From DATFVA01 sp963745945 (lineage in GTDB: Bacteria > Bacteroidota > Ignavibacteria > Ignavibacteriales > Ignavibacteriaceae), in assembly GCA_963745945.1 (NCBI GenBank), contig CAVUZG010000004.1:124001-188000 (forward strand): DNA of 64,000 nt, read 5' to 3'. The position numbers were made by a program, and so were the translations under genes. Positions 26,557 to 35,730 of this stretch are shown one piece after another. The notes beneath the pieces are model-generated. The model was not told the origin of the DNA, did no database searches, and saw nothing but the letters and a program-made list of their open reading frames with translations. Positions within the stretch are counted from its first letter, which is position 1, and every line of letters starts with the position of its first letter.

Positions 26557-26982
26557 TCAAACTTCAGATCTGAGATGTTTTTCCACCAATTTTAATCTGT
26601 TAATAGAACGTTTTAATGCTACTTCAGCTCTTTGCACGTCTGTTGTTTCAGTCTTGTTAGCCAGTCTGTTCTCTGCTCTTTCCTTTGCTTTTCTGGCTCT
26701 TTCAACATCTATACTTTCTAAAACTTCAAGTGAATCAGCCAAAACTAGAACCCGGTTATTAAGTACTTCAACTGTTCCACCACCGGTCGCGTATATTTTT
26801 TCAGAGTTATCAGGTAAAACAATTTTTAATGTACCAATATCAAATGTGCTCATTAAAGGTGCATGATTTTTTAATACCTGGAAACTCCCTTCTGTTCCAG
26901 GGACAGTCACAGATAGCACATCACCTTTAAATGCAGCTTTACCAGGAGTTATTATTTCAAGATTTAAACCAGGCATGCTCAA
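26557..26982 (-). CDS. atpC: F1F0 ATP synthase epsilon subunit
   Basis: This 141-residue rotor-stalk subunit has the N-terminal beta domain (LNLEIITPGKAAFKGDVLSVTVPGTEGSFQVLKNHAPLMS) and a C-terminal helical domain (ARKAKERAENRL...VALKRSINRLKLVEKHL). It overlaps atpD by ATGA. Only atpD and atpC are here, so the other ATP synthase genes must be elsewhere, a split arrangement also known in Chlorobi and relatives. Confidence 0.95.
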   Translation of the reverse strand: MSMPGLNLEIITPGKAAFKGDVLSVTVPGTEGSFQVLKNHAPLMSTFDIGTLKIVLPDNSEKIYATGGGTVEVLNNRVLVLADSLEVLESIDVERARKAKERAENRLANKTETTDVQRAEVALKRSINRLKLVEKHLRSEV

Positions 26983-28388
26983 CTCATATTCTTTGCTTTT
27001 TCAACTGCTTCTTCAATGGTTCCGACATACATAAATGCTGATTCAGGAAGCTCATCATGTTTACCGTCTATTATTTCCTTAAAGCTTCTTATAGTATCTT
27101 CAAGCTTAACGTATTTACCTTTGAATCCAGTAAACTGTTCTGCAACATGGAAAGGTTGACTGAAGAATCTCTGAATTCTCCTGGCTCTTCTTACAACAGT
27201 TTTATCTTCATCAGATAATTCATCCATACCTAAAATATTAATAATATCCTGAAGATCTTTGTATTGCTGAAGAATTTCCTTGCATAATCTTGCAACATCA
27301 TAATGTTCCTGTCCAAGAATTCCCGGTTCCATTATCCTGGATGTTGAATCAAGAGGATCAACAGCAGGGTAAATACCAAGCTCTGAAATCTGACGACTTA
27401 ATGTTGTTGTAGCATCAAGATGTGCAAATGCCGCTGCGGGAGCAGGATCTGTTAAATCATCTGCAGGAACATAAATAGCCTGAACAGAAGTAATTGAGCC
27501 TTTTTCAGTTGAAGTAATTCTTTCCTGCAAAGCACCCATTTCGGAAGCAAGATTCGGCTGATAACCAACCGCAGAAGGCATACGACCAAGAAGAGCGGAC
27601 ACCTCAGAACCAGCCTGAGTAAAACGGAAAATATTATCTATAAATAAAAGAACGTCTCTTCCTTCTTCTTCTCTGAAATACTCTGCTATTGTAAGACCCG
27701 TAAGCGCGATTCTTAAACGAGCACCCGGCGGTTCATTCATCTGTCCAAACACAAGTGCGGTTTTTTCAAGTACACCGGATTCTTTCATCTCCAGCCAAAG
27801 ATCATTTCCCTCACGGGTTCTTTCTCCAACCCCGGCAAAAACTGAGTATCCTCCGTGCTCCTGAGCGATATTATGAATTAATTCCTGGATGATTACTGTT
27901 TTACCAACACCTGCACCACCAAATAAACCCGTTTTACCTCCCTTAGAATAAGGTTCAATTAAGTCAATAACCTTTATTCCGGTTTCAAAAATTTCCTGTT
28001 GTGTTGAAAGATTTTTAAATAGAGGAGCGGGACGATGAATTGGATATCTTTTTTCAGCTTTTATCGGACCATCTGCATCAATTGCATTGCCTATTACATT
28101 AATGAGTCTGCCAAGAGTTGCCGGACCAACCGGGACAGATATTGGTTCACCTGTATCAAACGCATCCATACCTCTAACGAGTCCGTCAGTTGAATCCATT
28201 GCGACAGAACGAACCCTATCCTCACCAAGATGCTGCTGAACTTCCACAATCAGGTTTCCTTCAACTCCTTCTGTTGTTGTTCGCGGAATTCTGACGGAAT
28301 TATAAATTTTCGGGAGATGGCCGTTTTCAAATTCAATATCAACAACAGGCCCTATTACCTGGATTATTTTGCCTTTAGCTTCACTCAT
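26979..28388 (-). CDS. atpD: F1F0 ATP synthase beta subunit
   Basis: This 469-residue catalytic subunit of F1 has P-loop GGAGVGKT at residues 157-164, GERTREGNDLW, LLFIDNIFRFTQAGSEVSALLGRMPSAVGYQPNLA, and the ATP synthase alpha/beta signature PAVDPLDSTS. It is a normal F-type beta chain with no insertions. The promoter should lie in the 139 bases before it, which also contain an inverted repeat. Confidence 0.98.
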   Translation of the reverse strand: MSEAKGKIIQVIGPVVDIEFENGHLPKIYNSVRIPRTTTEGVEGNLIVEVQQHLGEDRVRSVAMDSTDGLVRGMDAFDTGEPISVPVGPATLGRLINVIGNAIDADGPIKAEKRYPIHRPAPLFKNLSTQQEIFETGIKVIDLIEPYSKGGKTGLFGGAGVGKTVIIQELIHNIAQEHGGYSVFAGVGERTREGNDLWLEMKESGVLEKTALVFGQMNEPPGARLRIALTGLTIAEYFREEEGRDVLLFIDNIFRFTQAGSEVSALLGRMPSAVGYQPNLASEMGALQERITSTEKGSITSVQAIYVPADDLTDPAPAAAFAHLDATTTLSRQISELGIYPAVDPLDSTSRIMEPGILGQEHYDVARLCKEILQQYKDLQDIINILGMDELSDEDKTVVRRARRIQRFFSQPFHVAEQFTGFKGKYVKLEDTIRSFKEIIDGKHDELPESAFMYVGTIEEAVEKAKNMS

Positions 28389-28440
28389 TATTTTTCCTTA
28401 TTCTTAGAATTTTAGTCAATAAATTTAAGGATTTGGTTAA

Positions 28441-28464
28441 GCTTTTACAAATAAATGTAAAAGC
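28441..28464. repeat. Inverted repeat upstream of atpD
   Basis: GCTTTTACA and TGTAAAAGC form a perfect nine-base inverted repeat around AATAAA, 53-76 bases before the atpD start. It lacks a T-run on the atpD strand, so it reads more like an operator or leader hairpin than a terminator. Confidence 0.45.
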
Positions 28465-28487
28465 GAAATGTCTGCTTTTTTTATTAA

Positions 28488-28509
28488 AAACCCCGGATTA
28501 ACGGGGTTT
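28488..28509 (-). terminator. Rho-independent terminator of the envelope/T9SS operon
   Basis: AAACCCCG pairs with CGGGGTTT around a six-base loop. On the minus strand it is followed by TTTTTAAT, 18 bases after the stop of the phospholipase D-fold gene. Confidence 0.8.
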
Positions 28510-28527
28510 AAAGGGATGAATTTTATT

Positions 28528-30832
28528 TTATTTAATAAGCATCAGTTTCTTAGATGCAATATAATTTCCGGCCTTAATTCTATAAATATAAACCCCGCTG
28601 GCAAGATTATCAGCGTTGAAATCGACATCAACAATTCCAGCAGGAGCTATTTTATTATACAGAGTTTTGACTTCCCTGCCCAGCATATCATATATTTTCA
28701 GTTCAACTTTTTCGGATTCAGGCAACTGAAATCTTATAGTTGTAACAGGATTGAATGGATTAGGATAATTCTGATATAAAGAGTAGTTAAACTCTTTAAT
28801 ACTATTATCTTTAACAGAAGTCGGCACAATAAATTCTCCCGTACCGCCTGCCTCATTATATCTTTTCTTAAACTCCTGCATATACTGATTAGCAATTTTA
28901 AAATCCTGAATAATTAAAGTATTCTCATCATTATCATTTTCTGCTGCAGATGACCAGTTATGTGAACCAGTAATAACATAGGGAGAACTTTCAGGGGCTG
29001 AAGCATCGACAATTCCATACTTGTGATGCAAAATAGGAGAAGGATTCTCCCACATATCTGCATATACTGAAAGAGCCTGGAATTCAGATCCGGATGCATT
29101 TATCTGGTCAATTACTCCTTTAATATCAGTTACACCACTGTTGAACCTGGAATGAATTGCTGATTCAATATCATTTCTTGTAAAAACATACAGACCCATA
29201 TAAATACTTTGATCAGCAGTGTTAATTGTATTTATAATTTTTCCCGTGGTTCCATCAGATGGGCTGAAGTAAAGCTGAACTTCCCTTCCCCCGATGTTAA
29301 AATAATGCGGAGTATTGTCAGTCTTTTCACTCCCGAACTTCGCATTAGCCGGATCGGGTATATCATTATTACTTCCCCACATTTCTTCAAACTCAATTTG
29401 ATAAGCAGCAGTAATAGTAGGATCATTTATTTCAACAACATTATTTTTCCAATTCAATTCAGTAGAGGTAACGTTCCACGATCCTGTCCAGAGCCAGTCA
29501 TTTGTTGCAATAGTATCGCGTGCATCAAAAATGAAAAATTTATTATGCATTATACCATTTAGATAAGACGGACGTTTACTTATTAGTATCCCTGCATCAA
29601 TCAATGCCTGCATACTATTCTGTGTATTCCTGCTGTCATAAACCACTCTTATTTTTACGCCTCTGTTTTTAGCAATGATCAGAGCATTTGCAACATCCTG
29701 CATTCCAAAGAAACTATAGAGTGCCAAATCAATTGAATAGTTTGCTTCGTTTATTCTTTGCAGTAGATGAGCTTTAAAATCTGTATTTCCTGTAGCTGAA
29801 TTTCCGGGCACAGCGACAGTCGTATCAACAGGAAAATTAAAATATACATTCATCGCACCAATGGATGGATTTGCTGAAGCAGTTGAAACAGTTTGCAAAG
29901 AACTCTCACTTCTACCAATAGTATTATCAGATATAGCTTTAAAATAATATTGAGTCGCTGGCTCCAATCCTGTTATAGGAACTACATGATATGTAGTATC
30001 GTTATTTATCACTACCGAGTCCAACTCCAAAGCAGGTGTTAAACCATACTTTACCTGGCTGTTACCATTTCTGGCTGTACTAAAGAAAACAGTAAATGAA
30101 GACGTGTCGATATTTGCAGCAAAAACCGGATTTAAAATTAGTGGGGCACCATTGTCAACAATATCAGTGATTGATCTTGGTAATAACTGATAACCGGAAT
30201 TGTATGGTGGTCCAAATTTAAATTGTTGGAGTATCCCAATTATATCCACTTCTCCGGATGGAATGGGTGTTCCAATTATAGAACTAACATCATTGTCTAT
30301 GCGAATTTCTGAGGTTCCGGTTGCATCCGAAATGGGATAGTTTGTACCGCTTGCGAAATTTCCCGTTCCGGATATTGTTACATTATTTAGACGTATCAAT
30401 TTCCCTTCATATTCTTCAACCCCATTCCATTCCTGATTAAGAATATCAAGAATACTTATAACCTCAGGTTCAACCTGGTTACCTGATGAGTTTATTTCAA
30501 ATGAAGCTCCCGGAAGACTGAAACTCATTTCCGTTAAACCATTGTACTGGGTAAGTACTGCAGTAACCGTTACAGAATCGCCGATGTTTACGCCTGTTGG
30601 GAAACCCGGATCCATAAACACACATTCCTGCAGTATTATCCTGGATGGAAGCTGCACCACTCGTACCAAACTGGCTTGAAGAAGTTACTACACCCGCTAC
30701 AGTAACAACCTGCCCGGTATCTATTGGAACACCATTAGCATCGTTTGCCCTTATATCTGCTATTGGCGAAACCTGTGAATAAGAAAGAGTTGAAAGTAAA
30801 AGAATGAAAGTTGTAACAATTTTAGGTATCAT
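28528..30832 (-). CDS. T9SS-secreted phospholipase D-fold protein with OB-like domain, frameshifted
   Basis: Two frames join into about 767 residues. They encode a signal peptide (to ~residue 20), an OB-fold-like region with the IRANDANG...VVTVAGVVT motif seen in secreted nuclease-associated domains (~22-225), and a fibronectin-III-like domain (~234-319). A phospholipase D domain (~344-654) follows with two complete HxKxxxxD motifs (H429/K431/D436 and H602/K604/D609), then a T9SS sorting domain (YPNPFNP near 690, ending KKLMLIK). Both HKD motifs being intact suggests an active phosphodiesterase or nuclease; substrate unknown. One extra base at ~30597-30601 breaks the frame. The start overlaps the NHL lipoprotein gene by four bases. 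Confidence 0.85.
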
Positions 30833-31917
30833 CTTATGTCCGTTGATAATATGAATCTTAATATTCTGTTATTTCCTGAATCAGCTATATATAGAGTTTT
30901 ATTGAAGAATGCCACTCCTGCAGGCTGATTAAATATATCGCTTCCACCAAATGATTGAAGCAAATCTCCAAATGGATTAAACCGGTAGACGCTATCTTTT
31001 TCAATATCTGCTACAATGATATTTTGAGCATCATCTAGTGTCACTCCTTCAGGCTTTATAAATCTATTTGGATACATTATTTCAGAACTTTGTGGAGAAA
31101 TATAATTCTGGTATCCTGTATAATCCCTCGTCTCAACAAAATGCAGCCATTGAACTTTGAAATTTGTATTGCCAGTAAGAGTAGTAATAACATCATAATT
31201 TGTTTTATTAAATGATAAGATTGAACTTAAACCGTAAGCCGAAAGTACTCCGGCACCTATAGGGTCAATGTTACCTACTCTGCCTATCAATGAGTCTTTT
31301 TCTGTTCCATCAGCTAATTTTTTTACTACAAAAGAAAGAATTGAATTATCAGGATCTATAAGTGTTGAATTGTTAGGTCCAGTTCTGGTTACATAGTATG
31401 AATTATTATAGAACACCGCAACGCCGGTATATTTTCTATCTGGATTATTAACATCAGAGTTTGAACGAGGTAAAACCATTTTAGCGGGAGCATTTGAAAT
31501 ATTATTGTTTGCTTCAACCATATTTAGCTTAAAAACCGCACTTAGTGTTTTGAGTTGACCAGAAACTACTGTATCTAATTCCGCACAAATAAACAAATTC
31601 AATTTGTAATCCTGCGCCAGTGCAATTGGTTTCTTTATATTTCTTGTACCTAAAACCTGTCCATCAAGGTTCAGCATTACAACGCGGTCATTATCAGTAT
31701 CAGCAATATATATGAATGGTTCTTTCCCAACCATAATATCCTGCGGATTATTAAATCCTTCCCAGGATGGATTTAAAGCGACATAAACTGTATCCCCGCC
31801 TATATTACCACCTCCGGAGTTTGGAGTTACAAGTTGATCTACATTAAATTTATTATCACATCCCTGTAAAAAAAGGAATACGGAAAATAAAATCATTAAA
31901 CTTTTTTTCATTTTCAT
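30829..31917 (-). CDS. NHL-repeat-like lipoprotein
   Basis: This 362-residue protein begins with a lipoprotein signal (FLFLQGC). Repeated blocks such as PQDIMVGKEPFIYIADTDNDRVVMLNLDGQVLG, PEGVTLDDAQNIIVADIEKDSVYRFNPFGDLLQSFGG and PAGVAFFNKTLYIADSGNNRILRF are NHL/beta-propeller repeats. Such propellers usually mediate binding. It overlaps the PorV-like gene upstream and the phospholipase D-fold gene downstream by four bases each, so all three should be coexpressed at the cell surface. Confidence 0.85.
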   Translation of the reverse strand: MKMKKSLMILFSVFLFLQGCDNKFNVDQLVTPNSGGGNIGGDTVYVALNPSWEGFNNPQDIMVGKEPFIYIADTDNDRVVMLNLDGQVLGTRNIKKPIALAQDYKLNLFICAELDTVVSGQLKTLSAVFKLNMVEANNNISNAPAKMVLPRSNSDVNNPDRKYTGVAVFYNNSYYVTRTGPNNSTLIDPDNSILSFVVKKLADGTEKDSLIGRVGNIDPIGAGVLSAYGLSSILSFNKTNYDVITTLTGNTNFKVQWLHFVETRDYTGYQNYISPQSSEIMYPNRFIKPEGVTLDDAQNIIVADIEKDSVYRFNPFGDLLQSFGGSDIFNQPAGVAFFNKTLYIADSGNNRILRFILSTDIR

Positions 31918-32891
31918 AAGCCGAGTATAATTGAAAATCTATGCGCAGAGCCTAATCTTGAGAAGTTGGCATATGCATAATCAAACGTAAATTCCGCAAT
32001 TGATATCGGGATTTTTAGACCTGCGCCAAAAGTGTAGTTTTGTTCATCAACATTAATCTTATAGCCGCCTCTTACAAAAAACATTTGTTTCCAGGAATAT
32101 TCAATACCTGTAGAAACATTTTCACTGTTATCGTTTGGATGATTCAACTGAATCGCAGTAGTAATTTTATTAACATCATCTTCCAAAGGTTCAAAAGCAA
32201 ATCCTATTCTGAAAATAGTCGGGGGAGAAAATGATTGCCATTCAGAAACCTTCCTTTTTCCTACAAGCACAACCTCTCCGTCAGGAGCAAGTTGATTTCC
32301 AAAATTTGAAACAGTTACGGCAAATCTTGTAGTTCCCAAACCCGTCCAGTAATAAGTTCCGAGGTCTATCATCACTCCACGCATTTTTAGTTTGTCCAGA
32401 GTTTCCTCGATATAACGAACGGTTCCTCCAAAACTAAATTGATCAGTCATCTTTCTTGAATATGTCACTGCAACCGCAATATCACCAAATCCGAAATACT
32501 CACCTGTTCCAAAGGGTGAAAATTCAGTAGTGACTGGCATATCTTTCATTGAAAGAGAAGTAAGTGCAACGCCGAACGAATTTGTCTGATCAAGATGATA
32601 TACTGCTCCGAGAAAGTCATGGCTTATATCAACGATCCATTGATTATGGGAGAAAAATATTTGATTATCCTGGAATTGTGAAATGCCTGCGGGATTCCAG
32701 TATAGTGCAGAAGCATCGTTCGCTATTGCTACAAATGCATCCCCAAGCGCACTTGCCCTTCCACCAACTCCTATCTTTAAAAATTGTGCTGTGGAAATCC
32801 CTGCTCTTTGTCCGCCGAGCACAGGGAAAAGCTGTGCCTTTGTTTGAATAAAACCAGTGAGTAATAATAATATTAGTATTAATTTTTTCAT
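31914..32891 (-). CDS. PorV/PorQ-family outer-membrane protein
   Basis: This 325-residue protein has a signal peptide (to ~residue 19) and the family signature AQFLKIGVGGRASALGDAFVAIANDASALYWNPAGIS. A FadL-like beta-barrel follows with repeated amphipathic strands and an aromatic C terminus. PorV-type proteins shuttle T9SS cargo from the translocon to the attachment complex. The gene lies one base downstream of a TonB receptor and in the operon of a T9SS-secreted protein, which supports a cargo-linked role. Whether it is the general PorV or a locus-specific paralogue is unknown. Confidence 0.85.
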   Translation of the reverse strand: MKKLILILLLLTGFIQTKAQLFPVLGGQRAGISTAQFLKIGVGGRASALGDAFVAIANDASALYWNPAGISQFQDNQIFFSHNQWIVDISHDFLGAVYHLDQTNSFGVALTSLSMKDMPVTTEFSPFGTGEYFGFGDIAVAVTYSRKMTDQFSFGGTVRYIEETLDKLKMRGVMIDLGTYYWTGLGTTRFAVTVSNFGNQLAPDGEVVLVGKRKVSEWQSFSPPTIFRIGFAFEPLEDDVNKITTAIQLNHPNDNSENVSTGIEYSWKQMFFVRGGYKINVDEQNYTFGAGLKIPISIAEFTFDYAYANFSRLGSAHRFSIILGL

Positions 32892-32892
32892 T

Positions 32893-35730
32893 TTAAAACC
32901 TTAAGCTGACTCCCAGTTTCACATTTCGTCTTGTCAGATATCTTGCAGGATTATAAGGGTATGGTGTAATCGGTGCCTGCAAATCAGGATAACGAGGATC
33001 ATTCCAGGAAAGAGGAACATCATCTCCCGTTTGATACGCTTTACCCGTAACAGGATTTATAATTGCAGAGTTCTGTGTATCAAACAAATTATTAACTTCA
33101 ACAGAAACAGAAAATTTTAAACTGCTGATGTCAAAAAACTTTTCGAAGTTGAGATCAACCCAGAACCAATTATCGCCTAATTTTGTGTTTCTGTCATTCT
33201 GGATATAATCATATTCAGGTCTTCCATCTGCATTGTAACTTCCGGTAAAAACTGCCGGAGTATATCTTTTGCCTGATTCATAAAACATTCTTACATAAAC
33301 ATTATAGTCATCAAGTATACCGTTCCCAAATCCAAATAAAGCATTGTCTTTCTCAACATAAAAATTAGATGTTAAATTTATAGTAAGGGGTCTGTCCCAC
33401 GAAAGATATTCTTCTTTAATAGTTTCATTTAAATTACCCTGGGCAACAAGTACACCTTCATCGGGTGATGAACTTTTGCCTGTTACAATTGCATAAGAAA
33501 CAGAAGCGTCGCCGGTAAACCATTTATTCACTCTTTTTTTGTATTCCAGTTCCAATCCGCGCGACCTGGCATAATCAGAATTTACATAAGTGATAAAACT
33601 TTGTGTGGCAAATCTGGCTGAATTGATTTTAGCTGTACGTGTTGTTACATAGTCAAAAATATCTTTGTAGTAAGCTGTTACAGTTAAAACATCATCATTT
33701 GAGAATTGTGTTTTTAATCCAAGTTCATAGGCTACAGTTGTTTCTGGATTCAAATCCGGATTACCAAATTTCTGAAATGATGACTGTGCATTTAATGGAT
33801 TCAATTTTGCGTATACAAATTGAGGGTTTGGCCATTTGCTGAAATGACCGTATGAAAAGAATAAAGTCTGGTTATCTGAAACAGGATGCGAAATACCGAG
33901 GCGAGGACTTAAACGTGCTTTGAATCTCCTCCCGCCAAACCATCCGAAAGTATCATCTTCGTATCGTTGCCTGATTGCATCCGGTATTGTGACAACGTCA
34001 GGATTTTTTACGGCATCATCTACATATTTTCCGGGGAACCAGTAATCAAGACGTAAACCAAAGTTAAGAATCATTCCGCTGAAATTAATATTATCCTGTG
34101 CATAAAATGATCCCTGAGCAGGAAAAACTCTGTAAATATCATTGTTCAACCCGAGCGTACCAACCCAGGGTTTATATATATCAACAACCTGCATATCCTG
34201 AAACTGAAAGTTGAAACCAGTTTTAAATTTATTCTTTTCATCAAAGAAACTGGTCAGGTCACCTTTAATAGAAGATTCACTAAAGAAGTGATCGCGCCAT
34301 GTATATGGATTACCAACATCCCAGAAACCATCCCCCGGAATTACCCCGATAGTGTCATGGTTTGTATTATAATATTGGATTGGAAAATTAACTATATCCT
34401 GAGGTTCCAGATAGTTAGTCCAGTTCTTGCCATTTGCATCAGCCCTGAGGTTTGTATAAAAATGACTGAGCTTTAACTCATAAAATGTTTTTGCATTAAG
34501 TGTATGTGTAACAGTAAACGAATGATATTCATTGTTGTGAGTAAATGTGTTTGCCTGGTCAAGGATATTCTGAAATTCATATTGATAACCGGGACTAGGC
34601 TGGACATATTCAAGATTTGTCTGAAGTGATTGTGAATTCTGGTTAATATCCACCGACTGATTAAATGAATAAACGAACTTCAGAGTAGGTGTATAATTAT
34701 AAGAAAGTTTACCCAGCCAGAACCAACTATTTTCCGCTCTTGGCGCAAACCGTGTTCCTCCGAATGTAGAAGAATATAACTGGTCGGCTGTAGCTTTATA
34801 ATATCCCTGTGTTATTCCGTCGCTTATTCCCCCGTGAAAACTACCGAAGAAAGTAAGCTCGCCCGGTATTTTTATTCCTAATGCCGGAAGCAGTTGCGAA
34901 GTAATCGGTTCAGGACCGCTTAAGTTTGCATCAAAGATATCTATATTGAATACATGATAAGAAGAAGGGTTTCCGAGATTATCTCTCTTATAAGATAAAT
35001 ATCCACTGTATTTATCTCCGCCGGATCTGGTCTTCACATTTACAACTCCCGAAGTAGCCTGACCATATTCCGCATTAAATCCGCCTGTAATAACTTCCAC
35101 TTCTTCAATTGCATTTGCACTTAATTCTAATCCAAACCCAGTTCCTGAAAGTGGATCCTGTACATTCACGCCATCAAGTAAAAATGCGTTTTCATAAGAT
35201 CTGCCGCCACGTATATGAATTGTATTATCAGTTTTTACAACTCCAGCCTGCTGTGTTACAACATCAGTGATGTTTTCAACAATGGATTTTTCAATATCTT
35301 CTTTTGAAATACTTTTTTTGCTTTGTGTTTCTTCAACATCCATCAGGGGTTTATCACCAACCACCACCACATCCTGACCCAGGCTTAATACTGTTTCCTC
35401 AAGTTTAACATTAAGTTCTTTTGTTTTATCAGAAGAAATATTATATCCGGTATATTCTACTTTCTTATAACCAATTAGAGAAATCTGGATAGTATATTCC
35501 CCTTCTGAAATGCCATTTATACGGAATTTACCATTAACATCCGTTGCCGCTCCATAATAAGTTCCCTTAAGGATTATATTAACACCGGGCAGTTCTTCAC
35601 CGGTTTTTGCATCGGTAATTGTTCCTATAAGATTACCCTTACCTTGTCCAAAAACAAATGTGGTACTAAAAAATAATACAGCAGCACATATCAAATAAAA
35701 TTTATTACCGTAAAGTAGAAAACGACTCAT
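32893..35730 (-). CDS. TonB-dependent receptor with carboxypeptidase-regulatory-like domain
   Basis: This 945-residue outer-membrane protein has a signal peptide, then a carboxypeptidase-D regulatory-like domain (GTITDAKTGEELPGVNIILKGT...). The plug follows (QAGVVKTDNTIHIRGGRSYENAFLLDGVNVQDP, FNAEYGQATSGVVNVKTRSG), then a ~700-residue barrel ending RRNVKLGVSLRF. The terminal Phe is the usual barrel signal. No SusD-like partner is adjacent, so it is not a classic glycan-utilisation pair. Its ATG overlaps the upstream lipoprotein stop. Confidence 0.93.
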   Translation of the reverse strand: MSRFLLYGNKFYLICAAVLFFSTTFVFGQGKGNLIGTITDAKTGEELPGVNIILKGTYYGAATDVNGKFRINGISEGEYTIQISLIGYKKVEYTGYNISSDKTKELNVKLEETVLSLGQDVVVVGDKPLMDVEETQSKKSISKEDIEKSIVENITDVVTQQAGVVKTDNTIHIRGGRSYENAFLLDGVNVQDPLSGTGFGLELSANAIEEVEVITGGFNAEYGQATSGVVNVKTRSGGDKYSGYLSYKRDNLGNPSSYHVFNIDIFDANLSGPEPITSQLLPALGIKIPGELTFFGSFHGGISDGITQGYYKATADQLYSSTFGGTRFAPRAENSWFWLGKLSYNYTPTLKFVYSFNQSVDINQNSQSLQTNLEYVQPSPGYQYEFQNILDQANTFTHNNEYHSFTVTHTLNAKTFYELKLSHFYTNLRADANGKNWTNYLEPQDIVNFPIQYYNTNHDTIGVIPGDGFWDVGNPYTWRDHFFSESSIKGDLTSFFDEKNKFKTGFNFQFQDMQVVDIYKPWVGTLGLNNDIYRVFPAQGSFYAQDNINFSGMILNFGLRLDYWFPGKYVDDAVKNPDVVTIPDAIRQRYEDDTFGWFGGRRFKARLSPRLGISHPVSDNQTLFFSYGHFSKWPNPQFVYAKLNPLNAQSSFQKFGNPDLNPETTVAYELGLKTQFSNDDVLTVTAYYKDIFDYVTTRTAKINSARFATQSFITYVNSDYARSRGLELEYKKRVNKWFTGDASVSYAIVTGKSSSPDEGVLVAQGNLNETIKEEYLSWDRPLTINLTSNFYVEKDNALFGFGNGILDDYNVYVRMFYESGKRYTPAVFTGSYNADGRPEYDYIQNDRNTKLGDNWFWVDLNFEKFFDISSLKFSVSVEVNNLFDTQNSAIINPVTGKAYQTGDDVPLSWNDPRYPDLQAPITPYPYNPARYLTRRNVKLGVSLRF

